64,000 nt of DNA from Thermohahella caldifontis (GCF_041153465.1 NZ_CP154858.1:1798001-1862000); one strand, 5' to 3'. Positions 9,143 through 19,578 are shown, numbered from the stretch's first letter. Numbers and translations are program-made. The notes: a model not told the origin generated them from the sequence alone.

Positions 9143-10177
9143 ATGACAGACACCGTGAAGCAACGCCCCTTTACCCTCATGGGCGAAACCATTCGCCCCG
9201 GCGAGACCCGCACGCTCAATCCACAGATCGGGCGGCTGCTGGGCCATGATGCCGTGACCATGCCGATCACGGTAGTGCACGGCCGCAAGCCCGGCCCGCG
9301 TTTGCTGCTGACCGCAGCCATTCATGGCGATGAACTCAACGGGATCGAAATCATCCGTCGGGTACTGAACGCCCGCTGGATTCGCCCCCTGCACGGTACC
9401 GTGGTCGCCATCCCCATGGTCAACATTTTCGGCGTACTTCAGCGCAGCCGTTACCTGCCTGACCGGCGTGATCTGAACCGCTCCTTTCCCGGATCCGAAA
9501 AGGGTTCGCTGGCGGCTCGCATGGCCCACTTGTTAACACACCACATCCTGCCGTGCGTGGATGTGGCCATTGACCTGCACACGGGCGCGATCCACCGTTC
9601 CAACCTGCCCCAGATCCGAGTCCACCTGGAAAACGCGCGTGCCGCGGCCATGGCCCGCGCATTCGGCGCGCCGGTCATGCTCAATGCCGAAATTCGCGAC
9701 GGCTCCCTGCGTGGTGCCGGTGATGATCTGGGCATTGCCATCATCACCTACGAGGCTGGCGAAGCCCTTCGGTTTGATGAAACCGCCATCGTGGCAGGTG
9801 TTCAGGGTATACGCAACGTCATGACTGACCTTGGCATGATCCGAAAGCGCACCCACAAGCCAGCCATCGAGCCCGCCCTGGCGCATGCCTCCACCTGGGT
9901 ACGCGCACCGGCAGACGGTTTCTTTCGTCCGCATGTACAGCTCGGAGACCGGGTGCGCAAGGGGGACGTGATCGGCTATGTCTCGGGGCCGCTGGAGAGC
10001 ACGGGAGAACCCGTTACTGCAGTGGCGACCGGACTGGTCATCGGCATGAACAACTTGCCCCAGGTGTACGAGGGGGAAGCACTGTACCACATTGCACGCT
10101 TTGAAAGCGTCCGCGAGGCAGAGCAGACCGTGGACACCTTCCATGCACAACTGGAAGAGCCGAACCTGGACAACTGA
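9143..10177 (+). CDS. Succinylglutamate desuccinylase/aspartoacylase-family zinc hydrolase
   Basis: Zinc-dependent deacylase or carboxypeptidase-like enzyme of 344 residues. Zinc ligands are His61 and Glu64 (AAIHGDELNG) and His146 (DLHTG); the catalytic acid is Glu204 (TYEAGE); substrate-binding arginines lie in DRRDLNRSFPG. The C-terminal third (from about 250) looks like the small beta-barrel domain of this family (GDRVRKGDVIGYVSG). It follows rimK after 2 bases, so the two are co-transcribed. Known pairing of such genes with RimK suggests it trims or hydrolyses a glutamylated or N-acyl product, but the true substrate is unknown. It is not next to arginine-catabolic ast genes, so a role as AstE is unlikely. 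Confidence 0.87.
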   Translation: MTDTVKQRPFTLMGETIRPGETRTLNPQIGRLLGHDAVTMPITVVHGRKPGPRLLLTAAIHGDELNGIEIIRRVLNARWIRPLHGTVVAIPMVNIFGVLQRSRYLPDRRDLNRSFPGSEKGSLAARMAHLLTHHILPCVDVAIDLHTGAIHRSNLPQIRVHLENARAAAMARAFGAPVMLNAEIRDGSLRGAGDDLGIAIITYEAGEALRFDETAIVAGVQGIRNVMTDLGMIRKRTHKPAIEPALAHASTWVRAPADGFFRPHVQLGDRVRKGDVIGYVSGPLESTGEPVTAVATGLVIGMNNLPQVYEGEALYHIARFESVREAEQTVDTFHAQLEEPNLDN

Positions 10178-10198
10178 CGATGCCTGTGGACCAGCCGC

Positions 10199-11077
10199 TC
10201 AGCCTGTTTTCAGCCAGGCCTTGACCAACCGATCGCCCGGCTCATCGCCGAGCATTGCCTGATATCGCAGGATATCGGGCACGGTCTGCACCTCGATGAC
10301 CAGCGGACCGCGTGCCGCGCGGATCCAGCTGACTGCCGCAAAGTCAAGTCCGAGACCCTTGACCGCGGAAAGCACCAGCTCCCGCTCCGCTTTCGCGGTC
10401 CTGACGGCGTTCCATCCGGTTCGGTTTGCCTGCCTGTTCCCCACATCATACTCACTGTATTCGGTGGGCCGGCCGAGGGTTGCCAAAACCCGGCCGCCCG
10501 CCACCAGTGATTCATACACCTGACCATCCGTGTCAGGCACATACTCCTGGATCAGAACCTGGGCATCCAGCCCCACAAACGCTTCTACCACGCTCTCCGC
10601 CGCCTTGCGGGTTTCCGCCAGGACAGAGGACTGAATCTGGCCATCCTTGAGAATCTTGATCACAATGGGTGCGCCCCCAACCATGCTGATCAGGTCGTTG
10701 ACGTCATCCGGCTTGTGCGCAAATCCGGTTGCCGGCATGCCCACGCCCTTGCGGGCCAGTAACTGCAGGGACCGCAGCCGGTCCCGTGCACGAACCAGCG
10801 CCGTGGACTCGTTGACCGTCTGCACACCCGCCATCTCGAACTGGCGCAACACGGCCGCGCCGTAAAAGGTGTAGCCCTTGCCAAAGAGGGGTACGGCCAG
10901 ATCCACACCGCTCACATCTTCGCCCCCGCGACGCACGACAGGATGATGCGTGGCAATGCGCATGTAGCAGCGCAGCACATCGAGCACAACCGCCTCATGT
11001 CCCAGGGTTTCAATTCGGGATTTGAGATAACGTGTCTCTTCCCGGGGCCGGGAATGACAAAGCAACGCAATATTCAC
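10199..11077 (-). CDS. RimK-like ATP-grasp paralogue with altered active site
   Basis: 292-residue protein clearly homologous to the neighbouring RimK; for example LRCYM, TFYG-AVLRQFEM and LAETRKAAESV are shared. The residues that do the chemistry have changed: the metal site VDIL...MEVNSSPG is VSWI...IEVQTVPD (Asp to Ser, Asn to Gln); the glycine-rich loop EGTQGIG is KDGQIQS; and the DIRCLVVG strand is VYESLVAG. It could be a pseudoenzyme, a regulator or partner of RimK, or a ligase with another mechanism. It starts with GTG overlapping the stop of the protease gene (GTGA), so the two are coupled. It is convergent with the rimK operon. Confidence 0.85.
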   Translation of the reverse strand: MNIALLCHSRPREETRYLKSRIETLGHEAVVLDVLRCYMRIATHHPVVRRGGEDVSGVDLAVPLFGKGYTFYGAAVLRQFEMAGVQTVNESTALVRARDRLRSLQLLARKGVGMPATGFAHKPDDVNDLISMVGGAPIVIKILKDGQIQSSVLAETRKAAESVVEAFVGLDAQVLIQEYVPDTDGQVYESLVAGGRVLATLGRPTEYSEYDVGNRQANRTGWNAVRTAKAERELVLSAVKGLGLDFAAVSWIRAARGPLVIEVQTVPDILRYQAMLGDEPGDRLVKAWLKTG

Positions 11078-11514
11078 ACCTGTGGCTCTCCCTGAACATA
11101 CGACAAATCGGGACGAACCAGCAACTGACCGGCCATGGCACGGCGTCCCAGCAACATCCGGAAGCGCATGGAATCCCGGTTGGTCAGTGTCAGCTCGATG
11201 GTTTTTCGCATCCTTCCCAGCACCATTTCGGTTTCAATGACATAACGGTTTTCACGATGCCCGCCCGAATCGGAGACAAGGCGCTGATCCTTGACCGGTG
11301 CCTCACACACGACTACGGTTTCCACATCACCCTGAATCGGGTGCACCCAGAAGCGCACCCATTCACGTCCCCCGCGCTCGAAACTCTCCAGCTCAAAGGC
11401 GTGCAGGCACGACGTCTTCGCGCCCGTATCCACCTTGGCCTTGATGTGCGGCAGGCCCAACTCCGGCAAGGCCACCCACTCACGCCAGCCCACGGTTTCC
11501 AGTTCAGTCATCAT
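11074..11514 (-). CDS. Retropepsin-like aspartic protease (former ATP-dependent zinc protease family, RimB/RloA3-like)
   Basis: About 146 residues. The single catalytic motif is KVDTGAKTSCLHA (DTGA as in retropepsins), followed by the family's conserved RRVV/IETE-like stretch RYVIETEMVLG and LTNRDSMRFRMLLGRRAM. Proteins of this family (Pfam PF05618) are commonly encoded beside RimK ligases and are thought to act on glutamylated proteins. The frame is open further upstream, but two adjacent ATGs at 11514 and 11511 follow a GGGA ribosome site and give the normal family start (TELETVGWREWV). Its last bases overlap the GTG start of the RimK paralogue. Confidence 0.86.
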   Translation of the reverse strand: MMTELETVGWREWVALPELGLPHIKAKVDTGAKTSCLHAFELESFERGGREWVRFWVHPIQGDVETVVVCEAPVKDQRLVSDSGGHRENRYVIETEMVLGRMRKTIELTLTNRDSMRFRMLLGRRAMAGQLLVRPDLSYVQGEPQV

Positions 11515-11545
11515 CGTTTCCCGGTTGTTTAGCCTTGAGTATACC

Positions 11546-11902
11546 TTATCCGGCCGGACCTGCCCCCTCCCGGAATACGAACCAGGCCGCCAGCAGCAGA
11601 CAGACACCCGCGGCAGCATAGTTCCAGGTGACCCTGGCCTTCATGTAAAACACCGCAAAGGGAATGAACACCAGCAGGGCGATAACTTCCTGAGTGATCT
11701 TGAGCTGTTCGAGCGTGAAATGCTGATGGCCAATCCGGTTGGCCGGCACCTGAATGAGATACTCAAAAAAGGCGATTCCCCAGCTGACCAGTGCGGCCAG
11801 AAACCAGGGTTTCCCATTCATGTCTTTCAGATGCGCATACCATGCAAAGGTCATGAACGTATTGCTGACCATCAATCCTGCAAAAAAAGCCCAGGCACCC
11901 AT
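11546..11902 (-). CDS. DMT-superfamily small membrane protein, DUF486
   Basis: 118-residue protein with four predicted membrane helices (MGAWAFFAGLMVSNTFMTFAWYAHL, then WFLAALVSWGIAFFEYLIQVPANRIG, VIALLVFIPFAVFYM, and a C-terminal helix). The sequence AFFEYLIQVPANRIGH is the DUF486 signature. The ATG at 11902 has a strong GGAGGAG ribosome site; longer frames upstream lack one. It ends 32 bases before the protease gene on the same strand, so it may share its transcript. Function of the family is unknown. Confidence 0.88.
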   Translation of the reverse strand: MGAWAFFAGLMVSNTFMTFAWYAHLKDMNGKPWFLAALVSWGIAFFEYLIQVPANRIGHQHFTLEQLKITQEVIALLVFIPFAVFYMKARVTWNYAAAGVCLLLAAWFVFREGAGPAG

Positions 11903-11974
11903 ATCTGTTCTCCTCCGAAAACTGGACGCAATAGTGTACGATACGCGGCATTCCCGCAATGGTCCGGAGTACGT

Positions 11975-12691
11975 ATGCTGTCTGGTCACCTCTGGCTGCT
12001 GCATGGCCAGCTCCAGCGCCCCGACGTCTGGTCTGCCCTGTTGTTCCCACCCGGTTGGCGTACCCATCCGGTGGACCTGTGGTCAAGACCCTGGCAGGGA
12101 TTTGATGACCTTTCCGAATGGCTGGCGGAAGCCGTATCTGACGCCGGGGCCGGGCCCCATGTGCTGCTGGGCTATTCCATGGGCGGACGCCTGGCCCTCC
12201 ATGCGCTGACCCGCCAGCCGGAACGGTGGCAGGCAGCCGTGATTGTTGCTGCGCATCCCGGTCCGGAATCCGGCCGCGACCGCGAACAGGCCGCCCGTTT
12301 CGATACTCACTGGGCCAACCGCTTTCGCCATGAACCGCCGGACGCCGTGCTGGACGACTGGTACCGGCTTCCGGTCTTTGCCGGGCGACCACCGGCACAT
12401 CGTTTCGCGCTGAAGGACACCCCGGCCGAACGAGTAGCCGCCATGTTCGAGGTGTTCTCCAAGGCGCGCCAGCCCTGGCTACTGCCTGCACTCGGGCGCC
12501 TGAGACTGCCAATCCATTACATCACCGGCAGCCTCGACCGTCCCTATACCGACTGGGGCAAACGACTTGGCCACGCTCTCCCCACACTGACACATCATGT
12601 GATTCCGGATGCCGGTCACCGGGTGCCCTGGGAACAGCCTCAGCGCTTCATGACCTGCCTGACCACCATTCTCGAGGGCATCCCCCTCTAA
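11975..12691 (+). CDS. Alpha/beta-fold hydrolase (MenH-like)
   Basis: 238-residue alpha/beta hydrolase. The nucleophile elbow is GYSMGGR (Ser at about residue 67), an early oxyanion segment is LLHGQL, and the C-terminal catalytic histidine is in DAGHRVPWEQP. Length and GYSMGGR resemble MenH, but no menaquinone genes are nearby and ubiquinone genes are present in the window, so the substrate is open. The ATG at 11975 has a GGAG ribosome site; the frame extends far upstream only by chance. It is divergent from the DUF486 gene and its stop codon overlaps the corrected purT stop on the other strand. Confidence 0.8.
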   Translation: MLSGHLWLLHGQLQRPDVWSALLFPPGWRTHPVDLWSRPWQGFDDLSEWLAEAVSDAGAGPHVLLGYSMGGRLALHALTRQPERWQAAVIVAAHPGPESGRDREQAARFDTHWANRFRHEPPDAVLDDWYRLPVFAGRPPAHRFALKDTPAERVAAMFEVFSKARQPWLLPALGRLRLPIHYITGSLDRPYTDWGKRLGHALPTLTHHVIPDAGHRVPWEQPQRFMTCLTTILEGIPL

Positions 12692-13925
12692 TTGCGGCTG
12701 CGGTAGGGCGGCAACGAGACATTGTTGACGGGGTTGTCCGGATGCTCACCATCGCTGACCGTCACAGCCGTCGCCACCCGGACGGCCTTATCCCGCGCCG
12801 CCTCCAGGGTATCCCCCGAGCCAGCCCCACGCCCATCCGGCGCTTGCCGCGGACCTCCGGCTTGCCGAACAGACGCAGATGCGTGTCCGGCTCGGCCAGG
12901 GCCTGCTCCAGCCCGCCATATACCAGGTTATCGCTCTGCCCCTCCACCAGCAGGGCACAGGATGCTGAAGGGCCGAACTGCCGGATCACGGGAATGGGCA
13001 GCCCCAGAATGGCCCGCGCATGCAGGGCAAACTCGGACAGATCCTGAGAGACCAGCGTCACCAGCCCCGTATCATGGGGGCGGGGACTGACCTCGGAAAA
13101 CAGCGCCTTGTCCCCATGGATGAACAACTCCACACCGAAAATGCCGTAACCGCCCAATGCCTCGGTGATGGCCCCGGCAATGCGCCGGGCATCAGCCAGT
13201 GCCGCCTCGCTCATGGGCTGAGGCTGGTATGACTCGCGATAGTCGCCATCGACCTGGACATGCCCGATGGGATCACAGAACGCAGTACCCGATACGGAGC
13301 GGACGGTCAACAGGGTGATTTCGTAATCAAAATCCACAAAGCCTTCCACGATGACCCGGCCCTTGCCTGCCCGTCCCCCTTCCTGGGCATAACGCCAGGC
13401 ACGATCCAGATCCGCCTCCGAGTGCACCACGCTCTGCCCCTTTCCCGAACTGCTCATGATGGGCTTGACCACGCAGGGCAACCCCAGCTCGGCCACCGCG
13501 GCCCGGAACGCCGCTTCCGTGTCCGCAAAGCGATAGGGGCTGGTGGGCAGTCCCAGTTCTTCAGCGGCAAGCCGCCGGATCCCCTCCCGGTTCATGGTCA
13601 GCCGGGCTGCACGAGCCGTGGGGACGACAGTAAAGCCCTCCTGCTCCAGCTCAAGCAGGGTATCGGTAGCGATGGCCTCGATCTCGGGCACGATGAGGTG
13701 CGGCCGTTCGGCCTCCACCACCCGGCGCAGCGCAGCACCGTCAAGCATGTCAATTACATGGCTGCGATGTGCCACCTGCATGGCCGGCGCGTTGGCGTAG
13801 CGGTCAACGGCGATGACCTCACAGCCGAAACGCTGCAGCTCGATCACCACTTCCTTGCCCAGTTCACCGCTGCCCAACAGCAGGACGCGGGTGGCTGAAG
13901 ACGTCAGGGGGGTTCCGGGGTTCAT
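12688..13925 (-). CDS. purT: Phosphoribosylglycinamide formyltransferase 2 (PurT), frameshifted near the 3' end
   Basis: ATP-grasp enzyme that makes formyl-GAR from GAR, formate and ATP in purine synthesis. The N-terminal 370 residues match PurT closely (VLLLGSGELGKEVVIELQ, SSSGKGQSVV, FSEVSPRPHDTGLVTL, LRLFGKPEVRG). After GVGLAR the frame leaves the family sequence. Adding one base to the run of five C at 12813-12817 (G on the coding strand) restores RGDTLEAARDKAVRVATAV and a tail ending in PPYRSRN, with a stop at 12688-12690. That gives about 412 residues, a little longer than E. coli PurT. As printed, the frame instead stops at 12762. The ATG has a GAGGAAG ribosome site. I treat the shift as a probable sequence error. 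Confidence 0.9.
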
Positions 13926-14171
13926 GTGTCTTCCTCATTCAGATGTCAGCGCAGAGGATAGTCGTTCGGCGGACTTCGGACAATACGAAAGCCCATGTGC
14001 CCGGAACGCTTCAGTCCTCTGACCAGGTTGCAGCGCGCCGTTTTCCAAGGTCACTTACATTTCAAAAATTGGAACGTTTTTCGCGATTATTTCTGATTTA
14101 TGTTCGTACGGGCCGACCCCATACTGGTGCCTACACAGCCGAACCACACCATGTTTCATCAGGAGGTTGCC

Positions 14172-14780
14172 ATGAAAAATGTTCTGTTCATTCACTCAAG
14201 TCCCATGCTGGAACAATCCAGCTCTCGTGAACTGGCGGCACATTTCAGAAGTCGCCTGCTCGAAGCTCGTCCGGATGCACAGGTCACCGAACGGGATCTG
14301 GTGCGTCACCCCTTGCCCCATATCGATCAGGCCATGATCGCCAGCTATTACACCGCCCCCGAACAACGCTCGGCCGAGCAGAAGGAGGTGATTGCCACCT
14401 CAGAAGCGCTCGTGGACGAGCTTCTGGCTGCAGATACCGTGGTGATCAGCACCCCCATGCACAATTTCACCATCCCCTCCGGGCTGAAGGCGTGGATTGA
14501 CCATGTTGCCCGCGTGGGACGAACATTCAAGTACACGGAAAACGGCCCGGTGGGGCTGGCGCAAGGCAAGAAAGTCTTTGTGCTGGCGGCATCCGGTGGC
14601 GACTACCGTGAAGGCAGTGCCGCGGCGGCCATGAACCATCTGGACCCCTACCTGAAAACGATCCTGGGCTTTCTGGGCATGACCGACGTGACCTTTATTC
14701 ATGCCTGGGGCATGGCTTCGGGATCGGCCGGTCTGGATGCCGCCAAAGCCGAGATTGATGCGCTGTTCACCAAGGCATGA
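14172..14780 (+). CDS. FMN-dependent NAD(P)H azoreductase/quinone reductase (AzoR-like)
   Basis: 202-residue flavodoxin-fold reductase. It has the FMN-binding N-terminus VLFIHSSPM...SSSRELA, the STPMHNFTIPSGLKAWIDH segment that binds the flavin and shapes the active site, and AASGGDYREGS near residue 140. The ATG at 14172 sits 6 bases after a consensus AGGAGG; a longer frame upstream has no such site. Family enzymes reduce quinones and azo dyes by two electrons. The gene stands alone, divergent from purT. The 246-base gap between them must hold both promoters; I see no clear operator there. Confidence 0.9.
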   Translation: MKNVLFIHSSPMLEQSSSRELAAHFRSRLLEARPDAQVTERDLVRHPLPHIDQAMIASYYTAPEQRSAEQKEVIATSEALVDELLAADTVVISTPMHNFTIPSGLKAWIDHVARVGRTFKYTENGPVGLAQGKKVFVLAASGGDYREGSAAAAMNHLDPYLKTILGFLGMTDVTFIHAWGMASGSAGLDAAKAEIDALFTKA

Positions 14781-14889
14781 GCGATGCGCCGCGGGCGGCA
14801 AGGAATGCGAAGGAAACGGCCGAACTCATTTGTTCAGGGACAGGGAAGGCCCTGATTGCACACAAAACCGTTTCGGCCGGGGAACAGGA

Positions 14890-14966
14890 TGGTGGGCCCA
14901 CCAGGACTTGAACCTGGGACCAAGGGATTATGAGTCCCCTGCTCTGACCAACTGAGCTATAGGCCC
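14890..14966 (-). tRNA. tRNA-Ile2 (anticodon CAU, lysidine type)
   Basis: 77-base cloverleaf with the CCA end encoded. The acceptor stem pairs GGGCCTA with TGGGCCC (one G-T pair), the D-arm is AGCTCAGTTGGTCAGAGC, the anticodon loop CTCATAA carries CAU, and the T-arm is CCAGGTTCAAGTCCTGG. The anticodon arm followed by TTGGTC resembles E. coli tRNA-Ile2 (ileX) rather than elongator Met, and E. coli also has ileX near rpoD. If correct, TilS converts the wobble C to lysidine so that it reads AUA. Assignment as Ile rather than Met is by comparison from memory. Confidence 0.88.
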
Positions 14967-14984
14967 ACTGGAAAGCGGGCGCCA

Positions 14985-14990
14985 ATTATA
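14985..14990 (-). promoter_or_regulatory. -10 element of the tRNA-Ile2 promoter
   Basis: Perfect TATAAT on the minus strand about 19 bases before the mature tRNA, followed by a GC-rich discriminator (GGCGCC). That discriminator is typical of stable-RNA promoters under stringent control. A matching -35 is not obvious. The tRNA also lies just downstream of rpoD and may be read from it too. Confidence 0.55.
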
Positions 14991-15026
14991 CCCACGGACG
15001 GGCACTGGCGCCAGCCCTTGAAATGA

Positions 15027-16871
<1,845 letters not shown>

Positions 16872-16923
16872 AGTCACCCTATACGTCGTTCTGGTGGCGT
16901 CAAAGTGTAAAAATCAAACAGAC

Positions 16924-16929
16924 ATTATA
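16924..16929 (-). promoter_or_regulatory. -10 element of an internal rpoD promoter
   Basis: Perfect TATAAT on the minus strand, 53 bases before the rpoD start, in the dnaG-rpoD gap. No good -35 at 17 bases. Separate rpoD promoters in this gap are the rule in E. coli. Confidence 0.5.
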
Positions 16930-16952
16930 GCCTGTCAGGGTTTTACCCGCTA

Positions 16953-16975
16953 GCCAGCCTTACATGGGGGCTGGC
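16953..16975 (-). other. Hairpin in the dnaG-rpoD spacer
   Basis: Perfect 7-base stem GCCAGCC/GGCTGGC with a 9-base loop and no U-tract. In E. coli the dnaG-rpoD spacer is cut by RNase E; this hairpin could mark such a processing site or protect an RNA end. Role is inferred. Confidence 0.4.
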
Positions 16976-16999
16976 AGCCCAGTTTCAACCCGTTCGGGG

Positions 17000-18742
17000 T
17001 CAGTGGGCACGCGCGAGGCGTGCCTTGTCTTCCATCAGCCTGACAAGACGTGTCTTCAGCTCCGGATCATCCGGTCGTTCACGCAGCGATTGCTGTACAT
17101 GCTCAAAGGAGACATCCAGGTACTTGCGCTGATAGGCCAACACCGCATCCCGCACGAGCCGTTCCAGCAAGCCGGGATCCGGCTCAATCTCCAGGCCGGC
17201 CAGAAGCGCCTGCCAGGCCTTTCTCAGCCCGGGCCGTGTGCACAGGGCCCAGGCCAGTTCTTCTTCGGTATCAATGTCGTTCTCCAGCATCCAGCGCACA
17301 CAGCGCTGCAGCCGCTTGTCCTTCTCATCCCGCAGGGTGAGATGCGCGAGGGGCTCGGCGAGACGCACAAGATCAGGCCGGCTGGCCAGTGCCCAGGCCA
17401 CCTGGGCCGCACCGAAGTTATTGGCAGATGCGGCCACGGTCACATTGCCCCCCCGGCCCGCCCGCTCCCGGTCCGCACGGCTCCGGGTGCGCTCACGCAA
17501 CGCTTCCCAGAGGCCATTTCTGAGTACCGGTGCCTCTCGGTTATCCTTCATGCGTGCCAGCATTTCCCGCCCCCGGCGGTTGAACTCTCCGCGCTGCTCC
17601 GGCACGCTCAGGTCCAGGTCTGCCGCGAGCCGGTCGAACAGAAATGCAGACAGGGGCTGAGCCTCCGAAAGCAGCGCCTCAAACGCGTCGCCACCGATAC
17701 GGCGTACCAGGGTATCCGGGTCATCCCCGTCCGGCAGGACCAGAAAGCGGATCTGATCGCCGTCCTTCAGCAGCGGCAGAATGTTCGCCAACGCCTTGTC
17801 GGCCGCCTTGAGGCCCGCCGGATCCCCATCAAAACAGAACACCAGGTGACGACTGTGTGTCAGGAGCTGGTTGAGGTTGTCTTCGTTCGTCGCCGTGCCC
17901 ATGGTGGCCACGGCACCCGCCACCCCATGCTGCAGCAGGCTGATGACATCCAGATAGCCTTCCACCACGAGCAGACGATCCAGCTGGCGGAATCGCTGCC
18001 TGTTTTCCCAGAGTCCGTAAAGTACCTGGCTCTTGTGAAATACGGGGCTTTCCGGCGAGTTGATGTACTTGCTGCGGTCATCTCCCAGTGTCCGCCCGCC
18101 AAATCCGACAATGCGGCCCCGCGTATCCCGAATGGGGAACATGAGCCGATAGCTGAACAGGTCAAACAGATCCGCTTCACGCCGGATCAGCAGCCGTACC
18201 TGCTCTGCAGCCGGCTTGAGGGCCGGATTGAGCCGTCGCGTCAGAAAGGCCCGATCCGCCGGCGCCTCCCCCAGACCAAAGAGCTCTGCAGTCGCCTCGT
18301 CCACACCACGACGGGCAAGATACCGGGCGCCTTCGCCTTCCGGGTGCGACAACAGGTACTCCCGATACACGGACTGGGCAACGGACAGCACGTCGAAAAG
18401 CGGCTTGCGCTCGTCCATGCGGCGCTGTACCGCTTCATCCCGCGGCACCTCCAGCCCCAGGCGCCTGGCCAGCACTTCCACGGCTTCAACAAAGGACAGG
18501 TGATCCAGCTCGCGCAAGAGCGCAATGGCGTCGCCGTGGGCACCACAGCCGTAACAGTGATAGTGCTGGGGATGAGCCTGGTGATAGACGTGGAAGGAGG
18601 GGGTCTTTTCGTCGTGAAAAGGACAGCAACCGGTCAGGGTGGCACCCGACTTCTTCAGCGACATGCGTTCACGAAGAAGTCCCGGAAGGTCCGTCCGCTC
18701 AAGTATCGTGTCAATGAAGCTCTGCGGAATGGCGCCTGCCAT
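17000..18742 (-). CDS. dnaG: DNA primase DnaG
   Basis: 580-residue replication primase. The zinc-binding domain is at the N-terminus (Cys40, His43, Cys63, Cys66 in CCPFH and CYGCG). The TOPRIM catalytic core has VVEGYLDVISL and FCFDGDPAGLKAA, and SYRLMFPIRDTRGRIVGFGGR precedes it. The C-terminal helicase-binding domain (from about 430) is poorly conserved, as usual. It starts 40 bases after yqeY in the macromolecular-synthesis operon. The ATG follows a GGTTCCATG context with an AGG ribosome site. Confidence 0.97.
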   Translation of the reverse strand: MAGAIPQSFIDTILERTDLPGLLRERMSLKKSGATLTGCCPFHDEKTPSFHVYHQAHPQHYHCYGCGAHGDAIALLRELDHLSFVEAVEVLARRLGLEVPRDEAVQRRMDERKPLFDVLSVAQSVYREYLLSHPEGEGARYLARRGVDEATAELFGLGEAPADRAFLTRRLNPALKPAAEQVRLLIRREADLFDLFSYRLMFPIRDTRGRIVGFGGRTLGDDRSKYINSPESPVFHKSQVLYGLWENRQRFRQLDRLLVVEGYLDVISLLQHGVAGAVATMGTATNEDNLNQLLTHSRHLVFCFDGDPAGLKAADKALANILPLLKDGDQIRFLVLPDGDDPDTLVRRIGGDAFEALLSEAQPLSAFLFDRLAADLDLSVPEQRGEFNRRGREMLARMKDNREAPVLRNGLWEALRERTRSRADRERAGRGGNVTVAASANNFGAAQVAWALASRPDLVRLAEPLAHLTLRDEKDKRLQRCVRWMLENDIDTEEELAWALCTRPGLRKAWQALLAGLEIEPDPGLLERLVRDAVLAYQRKYLDVSFEHVQQSLRERPDDPELKTRLVRLMEDKARLARAH

Positions 18743-18782
18743 GGAACCTGCCTGGCCCGGTTGAGAGCCGAAGGGGGGCAGT

Positions 18783-19229
18783 TCAGCCCCCCAGCGACGA
18801 TTTGACGAGTTTGCTGACTTCCGTCATGTCGGCACGTCCCTGCACCTGCGGCTTGAGCTGCGCCATGACCTTGCCCATGTCTCTCATGCTGCTCGCGCCC
18901 GTGGACGCAATCGCATCACTCACCAGCGCAGCCAGCGCATCCGCTGACAGCGGCTGAGGCATGAATTCCTGGATCACGGCCATTTCGGCCTCTTCGATCT
19001 CGGCAAGATCTGTCCGCCCCGCCTTCCGGTATTGCATGGCCGAATCCTTGCGCTGCTTGACCATCTTGTCGAGAATGGCGAGCACGGCGGCATCATCCGC
19101 CTCCTGTTGCGAATCCACTTCGACGCGCTTGATGTCAGCCATGATCAGACGAAACGCAGACAGGCGCGCCTTGTCACGCGCCCGCATGGCATCTTTCACG
19201 GCATCTGAAATCTGTTCTTTCAGTGCCAT
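18783..19229 (-). CDS. yqeY: GatB/YqeY-domain protein
   Basis: 148-residue helical protein of the YqeY family, homologous to the C-terminal tail of the amidotransferase subunit GatB. Typical features are the start LKEQISDAVKDAMRARDKARLSAFRLIMADIKRVEVD, the middle MVKQRKDSAMQYRKAGRTDLAEIEEAEMAVIQEFMPQPLS, and the end DMGKVMAQLKPQVQGRADMTEVSKLVK. It lies between rpsU (32 bases upstream) and dnaG, its usual place in many gammaproteobacteria. A tRNA-related role is suspected for the family but unproven. Confidence 0.95.
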   Translation of the reverse strand: MALKEQISDAVKDAMRARDKARLSAFRLIMADIKRVEVDSQQEADDAAVLAILDKMVKQRKDSAMQYRKAGRTDLAEIEEAEMAVIQEFMPQPLSADALAALVSDAIASTGASSMRDMGKVMAQLKPQVQGRADMTEVSKLVKSSLGG

Positions 19230-19261
19230 TGGACTGCTCCGGAAAGCCTTGGAGGCAACGC

Positions 19262-19477
19262 TCAGTACAGGCGTTCGAACTTGCGCTGTTCGCGCTGCAG
19301 CTTCTTGGCGTGACGCTTGATGGCAGCAGCCAGCTTGCGCTTGCGACGCGCAGTCGGCTTTTCATAGAATTCACGACGGCGCACTTCAGAGAGGACACCG
19401 GCTTTCTCACAGGCACGCTTGAAGCGACGCAGCGCCACGTCAAATGGTTCGTTCTCTTTTACTTTAACCGCAGGCAT
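19262..19477 (-). CDS. rpsU: 30S ribosomal protein S21
   Basis: 71-residue, very basic protein with the invariant S21 sequence (PAVKVKENEPFDVALRRFKR, EVRRREFYEKPTARRKRK). S21 helps initiation-site selection on the small subunit. First gene of the rpsU-yqeY-dnaG-rpoD operon, with a good sigma-70 promoter 73 to 101 bases upstream. The tsaD gene often found divergent from rpsU is absent here; a transporter operon takes its place. Confidence 0.98.
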   Translation of the reverse strand: MPAVKVKENEPFDVALRRFKRACEKAGVLSEVRRREFYEKPTARRKRKLAAAIKRHAKKLQREQRKFERLY

Positions 19478-19549
19478 TCAGTCTGTTCTCTTTGTCTGGT
19501 TGAACACAAACATCCATCAAATCGTTCAGCAAAACTGCTGAGGGCGGGC

Positions 19550-19578
19550 ATTCTATACCCTGGATTGATCAATGTAAA
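19550..19578 (-). promoter_or_regulatory. Sigma-70 promoter of the rpsU operon
   Basis: On the minus strand, TTTACA (19573-19578), a 17-base spacer and TAGAAT (19550-19555), each 5 of 6 matches to consensus. Transcription would start near 19543, giving a leader of about 65 bases with a small CAGCA/TGCTG hairpin. The remaining 19587-19763 of this 358-base intergenic region shows nothing I can name; the Pho-box promoter of the transporter follows at 19768. Confidence 0.7.

Noticed and set aside
14041..14100. PurR-like sequence GGAACGTTTTTCGCGATT between purT and the reductase gene
   Set aside because: Only partly matches the E. coli PurR operator and lies nearer the reductase than purT; not enough to call.
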